Below, in pieces: positions 51,901 through 60,150 of a stretch of DNA of 64,000 bases; position 1 is the first letter of the stretch; every line of letters starts with the position of its first letter. The position numbers were made by a program, and so were the translations under genes. Location of the stretch: contig NZ_QLMI01000002.1 in assembly GCF_003259835.1 (NCBI RefSeq), forward strand, positions 310,001 through 374,000, given 5' to 3'. The notes below the pieces were generated by a model. It searched no databases and was not told the DNA's origin. It worked only from the letters and a program-made list of their open reading frames with translations. This DNA is from Flavobacterium aquaticum. Lineage in GTDB: Bacteria > Bacteroidota > Bacteroidia > Flavobacteriales > Flavobacteriaceae.

Positions 51901-51981
51901 ATTGTTTTTAGCAGCAAAAGTTTGGTTTTCTGCCCAATATTGTTGCCATTTGGCTTCGATTTCGTTATGGAAGTATTTCAT
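48955..51981 (-). CDS. leuS: Leucyl-tRNA synthetase with enlarged insertion before KMSKS
   Basis: This class I synthetase charges tRNA-Leu. It has the HIGH motif as HVGHPLGY near residue 48, the tRNA-editing (CP1) domain with TRPDTIFGVTF, and KMSKSKYN near 782. The 1008-residue length is larger than usual. About 70 residues between FVYRTYFSVIWAEEGD and VPIHVDLS (roughly residues 660-732) look like an extra charged helical block in the leucine-specific insertion. The leader contains a 29-bp repeat shared with nfuA, 6 nt before the ATG. Confidence 0.95.
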   Translation of the reverse strand: MKYFHNEIEAKWQQYWAENQTFAAKNNSDKPKYYVLDMFPYPSGAGLHVGHPLGYIASDIVARYKRHQGFNVLHPQGYDSFGLPAEQYAIQTGQHPEKTTRENIARYREQLDKIGFSFDWSREVRTSNPDYYKHTQWIFIQLFESWYNKTTDKAESICTLIQEFEKNGNANVNAVCDDNIVPFSAEDWKSFSSEEQQKILLQYRLTYLAETEVNWCPALGTVLANDEIVNGVSERGGHPVVRKKMTQWSMRISAYAERLLQGLDTIDWSESIKESQRNWIGKSVGAAVTFNVKNHDAVIEVFTTRPDTIFGVTFMTLAPEHELVAKITTLEQKAAVDAYIEATAKRSERERMADVKTISGVFTGAYAEHPFTKEPIPVWIGDYVLAGYGTGAVMAVPCGDERDYAFANFFKGTNGMPEIKNIFNQDISEAAYGEKGGFELVNSDFLNGLDYKTGTKKVIEELEKIGAGKAKVNYRLRDAVFSRQRYWGEPFPVYYVNGLPQMIDKKHLPIVLPEVEKYLPTEDGQPPLGNATVWAWDTEKNAVVSNDLIDNTKVFPLELNTMPGWAGSSWYWMRYMDAHNTEEFANEEALKYWENVDLYIGGSEHATGHLLYSRFWNKFLKDRGFAPTEEPFKKLINQGMILGMSAFVYRTYFSVIWAEEGDSKRQMESLTTELVNKYPILFSKSVIDKLDKNIDTQRINETINEIEIRFKNIIQDKFPEFINITVSLNLDFVPIHVDLSCINDVTNELDIEKFKAHPLYSDYKDAEFILEDGKYIVGREVEKMSKSKYNVVNPDDICNEYGADTLRLYEMFLGPLEQAKPWNTAGITGVYGFLKKLWRLYFDDNGLNITNDEPTADMYKSLHKTIKKVTEDIENFSFNTSVSQFMICVNELAQQKCHHRAILEPLAVLVSPYAPHIAEELWSALGHEGSVATVAFPKFEEKYLIESEKEYPVSFNGKMRFTIKLPLDLTAAQIEEIVMADERTQNQLQGRTPNKVIIVPGKIINLVG

Positions 51982-51987
51982 TATTTT

Positions 51988-52060
51988 AGTTTTCAGTCTC
52001 AGTTTTCAGTCTCAGTTTTTAGCCTCAATTTGAACTACTGATGACTGCGACTGTGACTGA
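51988..52060. repeat. CAGTC/ACTG word repeat in the leuS leader
   Basis: AGTTTTCAGTCTC is repeated (51988-52016) and matches the nfuA leader at 27 of 29 positions. Imperfect inverted words follow (GATGACTGCGACTGTGACTG, 52041-52060), so the leader RNA can fold close to the leuS start. Confidence 0.75.
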
Positions 52061-52110
52061 CCACTATTTTTTTTCGGTGCAAAAATACATTTTATAAAAC
52101 TTTTATAAAA

Positions 52111-53781
52111 CTAATCTTTAAAATATAGTATTCCGTTTGGATTGGCGTAGCCTTTGAAGTTTCCTTTTTCGTCTTCAAGTGTTATATATTCTATAGCTTC
52201 TAACAACGAAATTTCTTTTTTTCCACTGCTCATCGTATACCGAATTTCTTTAACAGGATAAGGGTAATAAGAAGGCAATAAGGTTACAACATAATCCGAA
52301 TTACTGTAGTAACTAATGTAAGCCGAATGCTGGTTTCCTTTTTTAACTCTTAAGAAACTTTGATTTTCTGAATTGAATTCGATACTATCAAACTCAATCG
52401 GTAATTTTATTTCTTTTGCATCAGCAGTTGTTCCCAATAATTTTTCCGAAATTAATCCGTACAAATTGTTTTTCTTTACCAAAAAAACTTGTTCTTTTAC
52501 CATAGGTATTATGGTATATCCGACTTTTATCTCTTCATATTCAAATGGTAAAACAACATTGTGTTTAGTATCAATAACACCATATTTCATCGTTTTGGTC
52601 TTCTTGTCTATAATTCCAACTTTGAAATAATTTTTTAAACTATAATTAAATTTCTTTTCAGAATTCATTGGTTCTAAGAAATCATATTCCACACTTTTTT
52701 GAAATGGGAATTGGTACACTAAACCGTATTTATTTTTCTTTTGGTAAATAATATAATTAAAGTATGATTGTGTGGAATCAGAAAATGATTTTTCGTCTAC
52801 TATAAGGCCTTTTGATTTAAAAATTTCTATTTTATCTGCTTTGATAGGGAATTTTACAGTCTTTTTACTTTTGGTAACATTATTAGAAACCTCAACTTCT
52901 ATTTGGTTTTCTATTAAAGCATATTTGTAGTAAGAAGTTCCTTTTGGCGTTTTTCTGGTAGTATTCCCTCTTCCTGGTCCATCTCCACTTCCTGAGCCAG
53001 TTCCCGAAAAAGCTCTAGGCTCTTCAACAACCATTTCACTATCTATGTTGGGAACTGCAATACTAGTATCATAATCATCGTATCTGTTTTTCTTCTTACC
53101 CGAATTATCTAAAATATACTGACTATCTTTTTTCTCATCTAAAAGAATGATTTGACTTCCTTCTACTCTAAAATATTTAGTTTCAACTGCACTGGTTGCC
53201 GTTTGTTTTACATAAGCAATTGCTAATTCTTCTTTTGACTTTTTATTATCTAACTCAATTGAAAAAAAATCTTTAATTATGTAACTTAACTTGTTTTTAT
53301 TATAATAATCGAGGTTTACTAACGATTCTTTTCCTTCTAAATCTCTTAGATAAAAACCAATAATAAAACTATTCTCATAATGATCATTTCCTTTAATTGC
53401 CTTTAAAAAAGAAAGGGGGTTATTGATGAGTAATTCACCATTAGTATAATATAAATATTGTGTTTCTTTTTTATTTGTATCCTTTTTTACAGCGATAAGT
53501 AAATTATTTGGCAAGTAATACAGCTTTTGAAAATCCACAGGAATTACATTTTTGGAACCAATATAAACTCCCGAATTATTTCCTGAACTAACTTCAAAAA
53601 AAGTAATTCCTTTGCTTTTATCTTTTTTAATCGCATCATACTTTGGAGCTACTAAAACCGTTGCATTTTCATCACACAATCCCCACAAATTTCCTTCTCG
53701 ATAAGGAAAAATATTTTCTTGTGCCATCAAGGTTAGTGCAAAAAAGAATAAAAGTGCCGAAATCTTATATCGTAATGTCAT
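52111..53781 (-). CDS. Exported WG-repeat-like protein
   Basis: The 556-residue protein has a signal peptide (TLMAQ, about residue 20). It contains WG-type repeats, for example REGNLWGLCDENATVLVAPKYDAI near 28-51, KYGVIDTKHNVVLPFEYEEI and NLYGLISEKL near 400-450. A Gly/Ser-rich linker (GTGSGSGDGPGRG) sits near 260. WG repeats form beta-propeller-like surfaces, usually for binding. No enzymatic motif is seen. It stands alone between leuS and ftsX. Confidence 0.75.
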   Translation of the reverse strand: MTLRYKISALLFFFALTLMAQENIFPYREGNLWGLCDENATVLVAPKYDAIKKDKSKGITFFEVSSGNNSGVYIGSKNVIPVDFQKLYYLPNNLLIAVKKDTNKKETQYLYYTNGELLINNPLSFLKAIKGNDHYENSFIIGFYLRDLEGKESLVNLDYYNKNKLSYIIKDFFSIELDNKKSKEELAIAYVKQTATSAVETKYFRVEGSQIILLDEKKDSQYILDNSGKKKNRYDDYDTSIAVPNIDSEMVVEEPRAFSGTGSGSGDGPGRGNTTRKTPKGTSYYKYALIENQIEVEVSNNVTKSKKTVKFPIKADKIEIFKSKGLIVDEKSFSDSTQSYFNYIIYQKKNKYGLVYQFPFQKSVEYDFLEPMNSEKKFNYSLKNYFKVGIIDKKTKTMKYGVIDTKHNVVLPFEYEEIKVGYTIIPMVKEQVFLVKKNNLYGLISEKLLGTTADAKEIKLPIEFDSIEFNSENQSFLRVKKGNQHSAYISYYSNSDYVVTLLPSYYPYPVKEIRYTMSSGKKEISLLEAIEYITLEDEKGNFKGYANPNGILYFKD

Positions 53782-53897
53782 TTTTATGAATTTAAAGCTT
53801 CAAATTTACTGATTATAAATACTAAAGTTAAAACTTTGTTGTTATATTCTATGTAAACAAAATTTCTTTACTATTTTTACGGCTTAAATAGAATTAT

Positions 53898-54773
53898 ATG
53901 GCATCATCTTTTGAAAATTACAACAAACGACGTTTGATATCTTCTTACTTTTCGGTAGTATTGAGTATCTTTTTAGTATTGTTCCTATTAGGAGCTTTAG
54001 GACTTTTTGTAATTAATTCGAAAAAGATAACTAACGATTTTAAAGAAAACATACCTATGACTGTTTTCTTTGATAACGATGCAAAAGACTCCACTATTAG
54101 CGCTTTTGACACTGAATTGAAAAACGCTAAATTCATCAAAGAATATGCTTTTGTTCACAAGGATAGTGCTGCTAAAAACAATGTAGATATCGTAGGAAAA
54201 GATTTTATGGAGTTTTTAGGATTCAACCCGCTTCAAAATTCATTTGACATACACTTAAAAGGTGATTACGTTAATGCAGATAGTATCAAGAAAATTGAAC
54301 GTAACATTCGTAAAAACGAAATGGTTTCGGAAATTATCTACGATAAAGAATTGGTTGACATGGTAAACGAAAACGTAACAAAAATCACGTTTTGGATTTT
54401 AATTATCAGTGGAATTTTAACGGTTGTAGCGATGTTGTTAATCAACAGTTCTATGCGATTATCGATTTACTCACACCGATTCACTATTAAAACCATGCAA
54501 ATGGTAGGCGCTACAAAATCGTTCATCAGAAAACCATTTATTTGGAGAAGTATTAAATTAGGATTGATCGGTTCTGGATTAGCAATTATCGGAATTATTG
54601 CTTTGGTTATTTATGTAGATGGATTATTCCCAAGTTTAGGCATTGCAAAAGATTACGTTTCTCTTGGAATTGTTATTACAGGTGTTTTAGGAATTGGAAT
54701 TCTAATCACTTGGATTAGTACTTTCTTTGCAACTCAACGTTTCTTAAATTTAAAAACAGACGATCTTTATTAG
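53898..54773 (+). CDS. ftsX: Cell division protein FtsX
   Basis: The 291-residue permease-like protein has a cytoplasmic start (SSFENYNKRRL) and a first membrane helix (about 17-40). A periplasmic domain (about 45-165) follows, then three membrane helices with the conserved RLSIYSHRFTIKTMQMVGATKSFIRKPF cytoplasmic loop (in part). With the ATPase FtsE it activates peptidoglycan hydrolases at the division site; ftsE is not in this window. Downstream DUF3098, uppP and truB follow closely, a conserved Bacteroidota order. Confidence 0.92.
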   Translation: MASSFENYNKRRLISSYFSVVLSIFLVLFLLGALGLFVINSKKITNDFKENIPMTVFFDNDAKDSTISAFDTELKNAKFIKEYAFVHKDSAAKNNVDIVGKDFMEFLGFNPLQNSFDIHLKGDYVNADSIKKIERNIRKNEMVSEIIYDKELVDMVNENVTKITFWILIISGILTVVAMLLINSSMRLSIYSHRFTIKTMQMVGATKSFIRKPFIWRSIKLGLIGSGLAIIGIIALVIYVDGLFPSLGIAKDYVSLGIVITGVLGIGILITWISTFFATQRFLNLKTDDLY

Positions 54774-54815
54774 TATTCAGTGTTCCATAAAAAGTGTTCA
54801 GTGAATTAAAAAAAA
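54774..54815. repeat. Short GTTCAGTG repeat between ftsX and DUF3098
   Basis: TTCAGTGTTCCATAAAAAGTGTTCAGTG contains two near-copies of GTGTTC/TTCAGTG words, resembling the CAGTC words at 19317 and 51988. Confidence 0.4.
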
Positions 54816-54822
54816 TATAAAA

Positions 54823-55062
54823 ATGGAAAATAACAACAAACCCGAATTTCTTTTTGATAAAGTAAATTATAAAATTCTTTTAGTTGGATTAGCTGTGATT
54901 GCGCTTGGATTTATCCTAATGAGCGGTGGCGGAAGCGAAGATCCAAATGTATTCAATGGTGAAGAATTATTTAGTTTTAGAAGAATTCGTTTGGCTCCAA
55001 CTGTAGTTTTAATTGGATTCGGAATTACGATTTATTCGATTTTAAAAAATCCGAAGAAGTAA
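54823..55062 (+). CDS. DUF3098 membrane protein
   Basis: This 79-residue protein has two membrane helices separated by a loop (GGGSEDPNVFNGEELFSFRRI, in part) that is the hallmark of DUF3098. It lies between ftsX and uppP, as in other Bacteroidota, so a role in envelope synthesis or division is plausible but unproven. Confidence 0.9.
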   Translation: MENNNKPEFLFDKVNYKILLVGLAVIALGFILMSGGGSEDPNVFNGEELFSFRRIRLAPTVVLIGFGITIYSILKNPKK

Positions 55063-55068
55063 TACTTT

Positions 55069-55854
55069 ATGGATGTTTTACAAGCCATTATTCTTGCCAT
55101 TATTGAAGGAATAACCGAATTTTTACCTGTTTCCTCAACGGGTCATATGATTATTGCTTCGTCTTTTTTTGGCATTGCACAAGACGATTTTACTAAACTT
55201 TTTACAATTGTAATTCAGTTAGGAACGATACTTTCTGTAATTGTTTTATATTTCAAACGCTTTTTTCAATCGCTTGATTTTTACTTTAAATTATTTGTTG
55301 CTTTTATTCCTGCCGTAATTTTCGGATTATTATTAGGTGATTTTATAGATAGTTTATTAGAAAACCCTATCACAGTAGCGGTTTCTTTAATAATAGGTGG
55401 CTTTTTATTATTGAAAGTTGACGAATGGTTTGGCAATTCGGAAGGAACTGAAATTTCCTATTTAACCGCTTTTAAAATTGGTTTGTTCCAATGTTTAGCG
55501 ATGATTCCAGGTGTTTCTAGAAGTGGCGCTAGTATTGTAGGCGGAATGACACAAAAATTATCACGAACAACTGCAGCCGAATTTTCATTTTTCTTAGCAA
55601 TCCCAACCATGTTAGGAGCCACTTTGAAAAAATCATACGATTATTATAAAGATGGTTTTGTACTTTCAGACGACCAAATTAATTTATTAATTATTGGAAA
55701 TGTGGTCGGATTCATTGTAGCCTTAATCGCTATCAAATCATTCATCGGATTTTTAACCAAACACGGATTTAAAATTTTTGGTTATTACCGAATTATTGCT
55801 GGAATTGCAATATTATTAATTCATTTCTTCGTACAAAAATTAACTATTATCTAA
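55069..55854 (+). CDS. uppP: Undecaprenyl-diphosphatase UppP (BacA)
   Basis: The 261-residue membrane enzyme recycles undecaprenyl diphosphate for peptidoglycan and other cell-wall polymers. It has the two family motifs: [14 protein letters not shown] (about 14-27, with the catalytic Glu and His) and [12 protein letters not shown] (about 144-155). Seven or eight helices are predicted. It starts 6 bp after DUF3098, and its stop overlaps the truB start by one base. Confidence 0.95.
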   Translation: MDVLQAIILAIIEGITEFLPVSSTGHMIIASSFFGIAQDDFTKLFTIVIQLGTILSVIVLYFKRFFQSLDFYFKLFVAFIPAVIFGLLLGDFIDSLLENPITVAVSLIIGGFLLLKVDEWFGNSEGTEISYLTAFKIGLFQCLAMIPGVSRSGASIVGGMTQKLSRTTAAEFSFFLAIPTMLGATLKKSYDYYKDGFVLSDDQINLLIIGNVVGFIVALIAIKSFIGFLTKHGFKIFGYYRIIAGIAILLIHFFVQKLTII

Positions 55855-56552
55855 TGAATGCCGAAGAAATTTTAGCTGGAAAAGTTCTTTTAATAGACAA
55901 ACCCTTGAAATGGTCTTCCTTTCAAGCGGTGAACAAATTGAAATACATTTTAAAACGCAAATACGATTTACCTAAGAAATTCAAAATTGGTCATGCCGGA
56001 ACTTTAGATCCATTAGCAACTGGTTTATTGATTATTTGTACTGGTAAATTCACCAAAAACATTACCGAAATTCAAGCGCAAGCCAAAGAATATACCGGAA
56101 CAATTATGGCTGGAGCTACTACTCCATCATACGATTTAGAAACCGAAATTGACGCCACTTTTCCAACAGAACATATTACAGAAGCCTTAATTTTAGAAAC
56201 CACAAAACAGTTTTTAGGTGAAATCGACCAAAAACCACCTGTTTTTTCTGCTATTAAAAAAGACGGAAAACGTTTGTACGAACACGCGCGCGCTGGCGAG
56301 GAAGTAGAAATTCAATCCAGAAAAACTACGATTTACGAATTTGAAATCACTAGAATTCAATTACCAGAAATCGATTTTAGAGTAAAATGTAGCAAAGGAA
56401 CATACATTCGTTCGTTAGCTTATGACTTTGGATTAGCGTTACAATCGGGCGGACATTTAACGGCGCTTCGAAGAACAAAAATTGGCGATTATTCGGTTGA
56501 AAACGCAATTACTCCTGATGATTTTGAACAATTGCATCAAGATGAAAAATAA
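55854..56552 (+). CDS. truB: tRNA pseudouridine-55 synthase TruB
   Basis: The 232-residue enzyme makes pseudouridine 55 in the T loop of tRNAs. It has the opening LLIDKPLKWSSF, the catalytic GHAGTLDPLATGLL (Asp-51 region) and KGTYIRSLAYD. It lacks a PUA domain, as expected for its length. It overlaps uppP by one base and the following hydrolase gene by 11 bp, indicating an operon. Confidence 0.95.
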   Translation: MNAEEILAGKVLLIDKPLKWSSFQAVNKLKYILKRKYDLPKKFKIGHAGTLDPLATGLLIICTGKFTKNITEIQAQAKEYTGTIMAGATTPSYDLETEIDATFPTEHITEALILETTKQFLGEIDQKPPVFSAIKKDGKRLYEHARAGEEVEIQSRKTTIYEFEITRIQLPEIDFRVKCSKGTYIRSLAYDFGLALQSGGHLTALRRTKIGDYSVENAITPDDFEQLHQDEK

Positions 56553-57162
56553 AACTTTACTTCTATTTTTTCTTTTATTCCAATTTAGTTTTTCACAAAA
56601 CGTAAAACTAAAAACAGGCGATATTTTATTTCAATCGATGAATTGCGGACCACTTTGCGAAGCAATTAACGAAGTTACAGAAGGTTATCAAGGGAAAGAT
56701 TTTAGCCATTTAGGAATGGTTTACATCAAAAACGATTCGATTTTCGTAATTGAAGCCGCTGGAAAAGCAGTAAAAGTAACACCATACGAAACCTTTAAAA
56801 CCTACACAAAAGAAGAAATGTTTGTAGGAAGATTAAAAAGAAAATACCGAAAATACATTCCGGAAGCCATTTCGTTTTCATTACAACAAGTTGGTGTTCC
56901 TTATGATGACGAATATTTGTACGATAATGGAAAATACTATTGCTCGGAATTAATTTATGATGCGTTTTTGCATTCGTATAAAAAACCATTGTTTGATTTA
57001 TTTCCGATGACATTCAAATCGCCAAAATCGAATGAGTATTTTGAAGTTTGGGCAGATTATTACAAGAAACTAAAAATGGAAATCCCAGAAGGGCAACTTG
57101 GTTGTAACCCTGGTGGAATTTCCACTTCTGATAAGTTGAATATTATTGGAACAATTGAATGA
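56542..57162 (+). CDS. YiiX/NlpC-P60-like cysteine hydrolase, exported
   Basis: The 206-residue protein has a signal peptide (FQFSFSQ, about residue 18) and a permuted NlpC/P60 fold of YiiX type. The conserved features are LKTGDILFQ, DFSHLGMVYI with the catalytic His, and YYCSELIYDAF with the catalytic Cys. It probably cleaves or binds a peptidoglycan or lipid substrate in the periplasm. I start it at the ATG at 56542 next to the signal peptide, giving 11 bp overlap with truB. Confidence 0.8.
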   Translation: MKNKTLLLFFLLFQFSFSQNVKLKTGDILFQSMNCGPLCEAINEVTEGYQGKDFSHLGMVYIKNDSIFVIEAAGKAVKVTPYETFKTYTKEEMFVGRLKRKYRKYIPEAISFSLQQVGVPYDDEYLYDNGKYYCSELIYDAFLHSYKKPLFDLFPMTFKSPKSNEYFEVWADYYKKLKMEIPEGQLGCNPGGISTSDKLNIIGTIE

Positions 57163-57250
57163 TTTTTGTTTCACAAAGTCTCACAATGTTTAATAAAAAA
57201 TCTGTTTTAATCAGCGTTGTGAAACATCTGTGTCATCTGCATTCAATTTT
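57163..57250. repeat. Word-repeat gap between convergent genes
   Basis: The gap contains TTTCACAAAGTCTCACAATG and ATCTGTTTTAATCAGCG...ACATCTGTGTCATCTGC, i.e. recurring CACAA and ATCTG words. No terminator hairpin is obvious. Confidence 0.4.
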
Positions 57251-57856
57251 TTAACTCAAAACTTGCTCATGCATTTCCAAAATTTCATTCTGAATCGAAA
57301 TTCCTTTGTCGTGTAAATACCATTTTTGTAATTCAATTTTTGCAGGTTCATCAACTACTCCGTGAGCGGCTTTGTAATCTAAAATCAATTGTTTAGCACC
57401 ATGAGGTCTTGGACCCCAATCCGCTACAACTTCTAAAGTTTCGGCATCTAAAAGGATTAATTTTGGAATCGCTTTTCCTCCATTCGTTAAAAAATGTTGC
57501 ATTAAAGCATCATTATCATCACGTAAAGCAATTTTTAATTCCACCTTATCTGTTACTTCAGCCATTTTGTAAATTACAGGAACAATTTGAGCTGCATCTC
57601 CACACCAACCTTCGCTTAGTACTAACCAAATGTACTTTTTATCTAAATTTTGCAGTTTAGTTTTCACTTCATTAGTAACCTCAATAGTTTTTTCCAAACG
57701 ATTCATTCTCGTTTCGTTCAATTCTGAATATTTTAATAAATCATCTGACTGTGTGTGACCTGTAGATTTACCCTCAGCAATTAAATTGGTTACTTTTTTT
57801 CGGTAATCGGCAAAAGAAAAACTATTTTCTAGTGCTTGTTTTATAGTATTTATCAT
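57251..57856 (-). CDS. Thioredoxin-like protein (Thioredoxin_9 type) with a single active-site Cys
   Basis: The 201-residue cytoplasmic protein has an N-terminal helical region and a thioredoxin fold from about 80 (KYIWLVLSEGWCGDAAQIVPVI). The active site is WCGDA, with only the first Cys. A KAIPKLILLDAE segment carries the cis-Pro. It resembles a Bacteroidota/Firmicutes thioredoxin family used for unknown reductions. The ATG at 57856 is preferred; the earlier frame start would overlap the divergent patatin gene. Confidence 0.78.
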   Translation of the reverse strand: MINTIKQALENSFSFADYRKKVTNLIAEGKSTGHTQSDDLLKYSELNETRMNRLEKTIEVTNEVKTKLQNLDKKYIWLVLSEGWCGDAAQIVPVIYKMAEVTDKVELKIALRDDNDALMQHFLTNGGKAIPKLILLDAETLEVVADWGPRPHGAKQLILDYKAAHGVVDEPAKIELQKWYLHDKGISIQNEILEMHEQVLS

Positions 57857-57911
57857 CTTCTTAACTTTATTTGGCAAATTTAATTCTATTTTTGGTAATA
57901 ATATGTAAGAA

Positions 57912-58700
57912 ATGTTACACATGGAAAATTCGTCAAAATCTATCGGAATTGTATTGTCAGGTGGTGGTTCTAAAGGAATTGCTCATGCTGGTGCTTTGCA
58001 ATTTTTAACTGAACAAGGCATCCAACCTTCTTGCATTGCTGGAACAAGTGCAGGTGCTATTGTAGGCGGATTATTTGCTTTTGGAAAAACGCCAGAAGAA
58101 ATTCTAGAATTCTTCAAATCGGTTTACTTTTTTCATTGGAAACATTTTACGTTCAAAAAAGCTGGATTGATTGATTCGGAATCCTTTAAAAGTTATTTTA
58201 CTGAAATGCTTGGAGAAACTACCATTGGTGATTTAAAAATTCCGGCTTACATCACGGCAACCGATTTGGTTAAAGGAAAACTCAAAATTTTTAATTCCGA
58301 AACAAAACTTATCGATGCCATTTTAGCTTCTTCATCTTTTCCGGGAATGCTGTCTCCTTATGAAATCAACAACAAATTGTATAGCGATGGTGGTATTTTG
58401 AATCATTTCCCAACCGACATTATACAAGGAAGATGCGATTATTTGATTGGAGTTTATGTGAGTCCAATTCAAAACATAGAATCAAAAGATTTAAAATCAA
58501 TAAAATCCGTTACAAGTAGAGCCTTTGATTTGTTGTATGCGAATTACAATTATCAAAAATTCAATTTGTGTGATTGGATTATCGAACCTAAAGAGTTGGC
58601 CAATTATAGTACGTTTGAAACTAGTAAAACAAAGATGGATACCATTTTTGAGATTGGATATAATGAAGCAAAAAAATCATTTGAAAATTTAGCAACATAA
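57912..58700 (+). CDS. Patatin-like phospholipase
   Basis: The 262-residue enzyme has the oxyanion motif LSGGGSKGIAHAG, the nucleophile GTSAG (Ser-46) and the catalytic Asp in SDGG (near 163). This is a single-domain bacterial patatin, like RssA/YlbK types, acting on phospholipids or acyl esters, with no signal peptide. A second ATG three codons in (57921) is equally possible. A -7 box TATTTTTG lies at 57887-57894. It precedes pyrH closely. Confidence 0.88.
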   Translation: MLHMENSSKSIGIVLSGGGSKGIAHAGALQFLTEQGIQPSCIAGTSAGAIVGGLFAFGKTPEEILEFFKSVYFFHWKHFTFKKAGLIDSESFKSYFTEMLGETTIGDLKIPAYITATDLVKGKLKIFNSETKLIDAILASSSFPGMLSPYEINNKLYSDGGILNHFPTDIIQGRCDYLIGVYVSPIQNIESKDLKSIKSVTSRAFDLLYANYNYQKFNLCDWIIEPKELANYSTFETSKTKMDTIFEIGYNEAKKSFENLAT

Positions 58701-58738
58701 ATGTTAAAACATTTTTTTTTAGAAAATAGCTATTTAAC

Positions 58739-58746
58739 TATATTTG
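58739..58746 (+). promoter_or_regulatory. -7 promoter box of pyrH
   Basis: TATATTTG followed by CACC lies 24 bp before the pyrH ATG at 58770. It argues against earlier in-frame starts back to 58701. Confidence 0.5.
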
Positions 58747-58769
58747 CACCACAAATAATACAACACACG

Positions 58770-59477
58770 ATGAAGTACAAAAGAATTCTTCTAAAATTAA
58801 GCGGTGAAGCTTTAATGGGTGATAGACAATATGGAATTGACCCACAACGCTTAGCTGAGTATGCTGCCGAGATAAAACAAATTCATGATAAAGGTGTAGA
58901 AATTGCTATTGTTATTGGTGGTGGAAACATTTTTAGAGGTGTAGCTGGTGCAAGTAACGGAATGGACAGAGTGCAAGGTGATTATATGGGAATGTTAGCA
59001 ACAGTTATTAACGGAATGGCGCTACAAGGCGCTTTAGAAGAAGCCGGAATGCAAACGCGTTTACAAACCGCTTTAAAAATTGAAGCTATTGCTGAACCAT
59101 ATATCAAAAGAAGAGCAACGCGCCATTTAGAAAAAGGAAGAATTGTAATTTTTGGTGCTGGAACAGGAAATCCTTATTTTACGACTGATACGGCTGCAGT
59201 TTTAAGAGGAATTGAAGTAGGTGCTGACGTAATTTTAAAAGGAACTCGTGTAGATGGTGTTTACACTTCTGACCCAGAAAAAAATGCGGATGCAGTTAAA
59301 TTTGACTTTATTTCATTTGAAGATGTATTAGCAAAAGGATTAAATGTAATGGATACAACAGCTTTTACATTGAGTCAAGAAAATAAATTACCTATTATCG
59401 TATTTGATATGAATAAAGATGGTAACTTATTAAAAGTGTGCGAAGGAGAAACTATCGGAACAACAGTAACAATATAG
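58770..59477 (+). CDS. pyrH: UMP kinase
   Basis: The 235-residue enzyme phosphorylates UMP to UDP. It begins [15 protein letters not shown], has the GGGNIFRG phosphate loop, and [13 protein letters not shown], a UMP-site signature. It is the usual hexameric bacterial UMP kinase. The start is set at 58770 on length and on the promoter box. frr follows at 43 bp, a common pair in bacteria, separated here by a small word repeat. Confidence 0.96.
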   Translation: MKYKRILLKLSGEALMGDRQYGIDPQRLAEYAAEIKQIHDKGVEIAIVIGGGNIFRGVAGASNGMDRVQGDYMGMLATVINGMALQGALEEAGMQTRLQTALKIEAIAEPYIKRRATRHLEKGRIVIFGAGTGNPYFTTDTAAVLRGIEVGADVILKGTRVDGVYTSDPEKNADAVKFDFISFEDVLAKGLNVMDTTAFTLSQENKLPIIVFDMNKDGNLLKVCEGETIGTTVTI

Positions 59478-59520
59478 TACAAAGTACAAAATTAGAAGTA
59501 CGAAGTAAAAATTTAGAGAT
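59478..59520. repeat. AAGTAC word repeat between pyrH and frr
   Basis: The gap reads as near-copies of AGTACAAA, AGTACAAAATT, AGTACGAAGT, ending just before the frr ATG. Confidence 0.45.
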
Positions 59521-60084
59521 ATGACAGAAGAGATTAACTTTATTTTAGACAGTGCAAAAGAAGCCATGAATGGTTCGATTGCTCATTTAGAAAAAGAATT
59601 CTTAAATATTAGAGCTGGAAAAGCTTCTCCACAAATGTTAGGTGGTGTTTTTGTGGATTATTATGGTTCGCAAACGCCTATTTCGCAAGTAGCTAATATC
59701 AATGCTCCTGATGCGAGAACATTAACTGTTACGCCTTGGGAAAAAAATATGTTGGGTCCAATTGAAAAAGCAATTATGATTGCTAATTTAGGGTTAAACC
59801 CAATGAACAATGGTGAAAACATTATCATCAACATTCCTGCTTTAACAGAAGAAAGAAGACGTGACTTAGTAAAACAAGCAAAGCACGAAGCGGAAGAAGC
59901 AAAAATTGGTATCAGAAACCACAGAAAAGATGCGAATACGGATATCAAGAAAGAAGAAAAAAATGGAACAGCAGAAGACATCTGCAAAAAAGCAGAAGAA
60001 GATGTTCAAAAGTTAACGGATTCATTCATCAAGAAAATTGAAGAACTTTTAGCTGTTAAAGAAGCTGAAATCATGAAAGTATAA
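59521..60084 (+). CDS. frr: Ribosome recycling factor
   Basis: The 187-residue factor splits the post-termination ribosome with EF-G. It has the conserved NIRAGKASPQMLGGVFVDYYG opening (in part), a long three-helix bundle, and LTEERRRDLVKQAK near 108-121. The length is normal. It follows pyrH and has its own terminator. Confidence 0.97.
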   Translation: MTEEINFILDSAKEAMNGSIAHLEKEFLNIRAGKASPQMLGGVFVDYYGSQTPISQVANINAPDARTLTVTPWEKNMLGPIEKAIMIANLGLNPMNNGENIIINIPALTEERRRDLVKQAKHEAEEAKIGIRNHRKDANTDIKKEEKNGTAEDICKKAEEDVQKLTDSFIKKIEELLAVKEAEIMKV

Positions 60085-60091
60085 ATTTAAG

Positions 60092-60116
60092 TCCCGATTA
60101 ACACTCGGGATTTTTT
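60092..60116 (+). terminator. Intrinsic terminator of frr
   Basis: TCCCGA (60092-60097) pairs with TCGGGA (60105-60110), followed by six T residues. Confidence 0.8.
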
Positions 60117-60150
60117 ATTTTGAATATATTTGTAAAAAATCAACCTCTAA

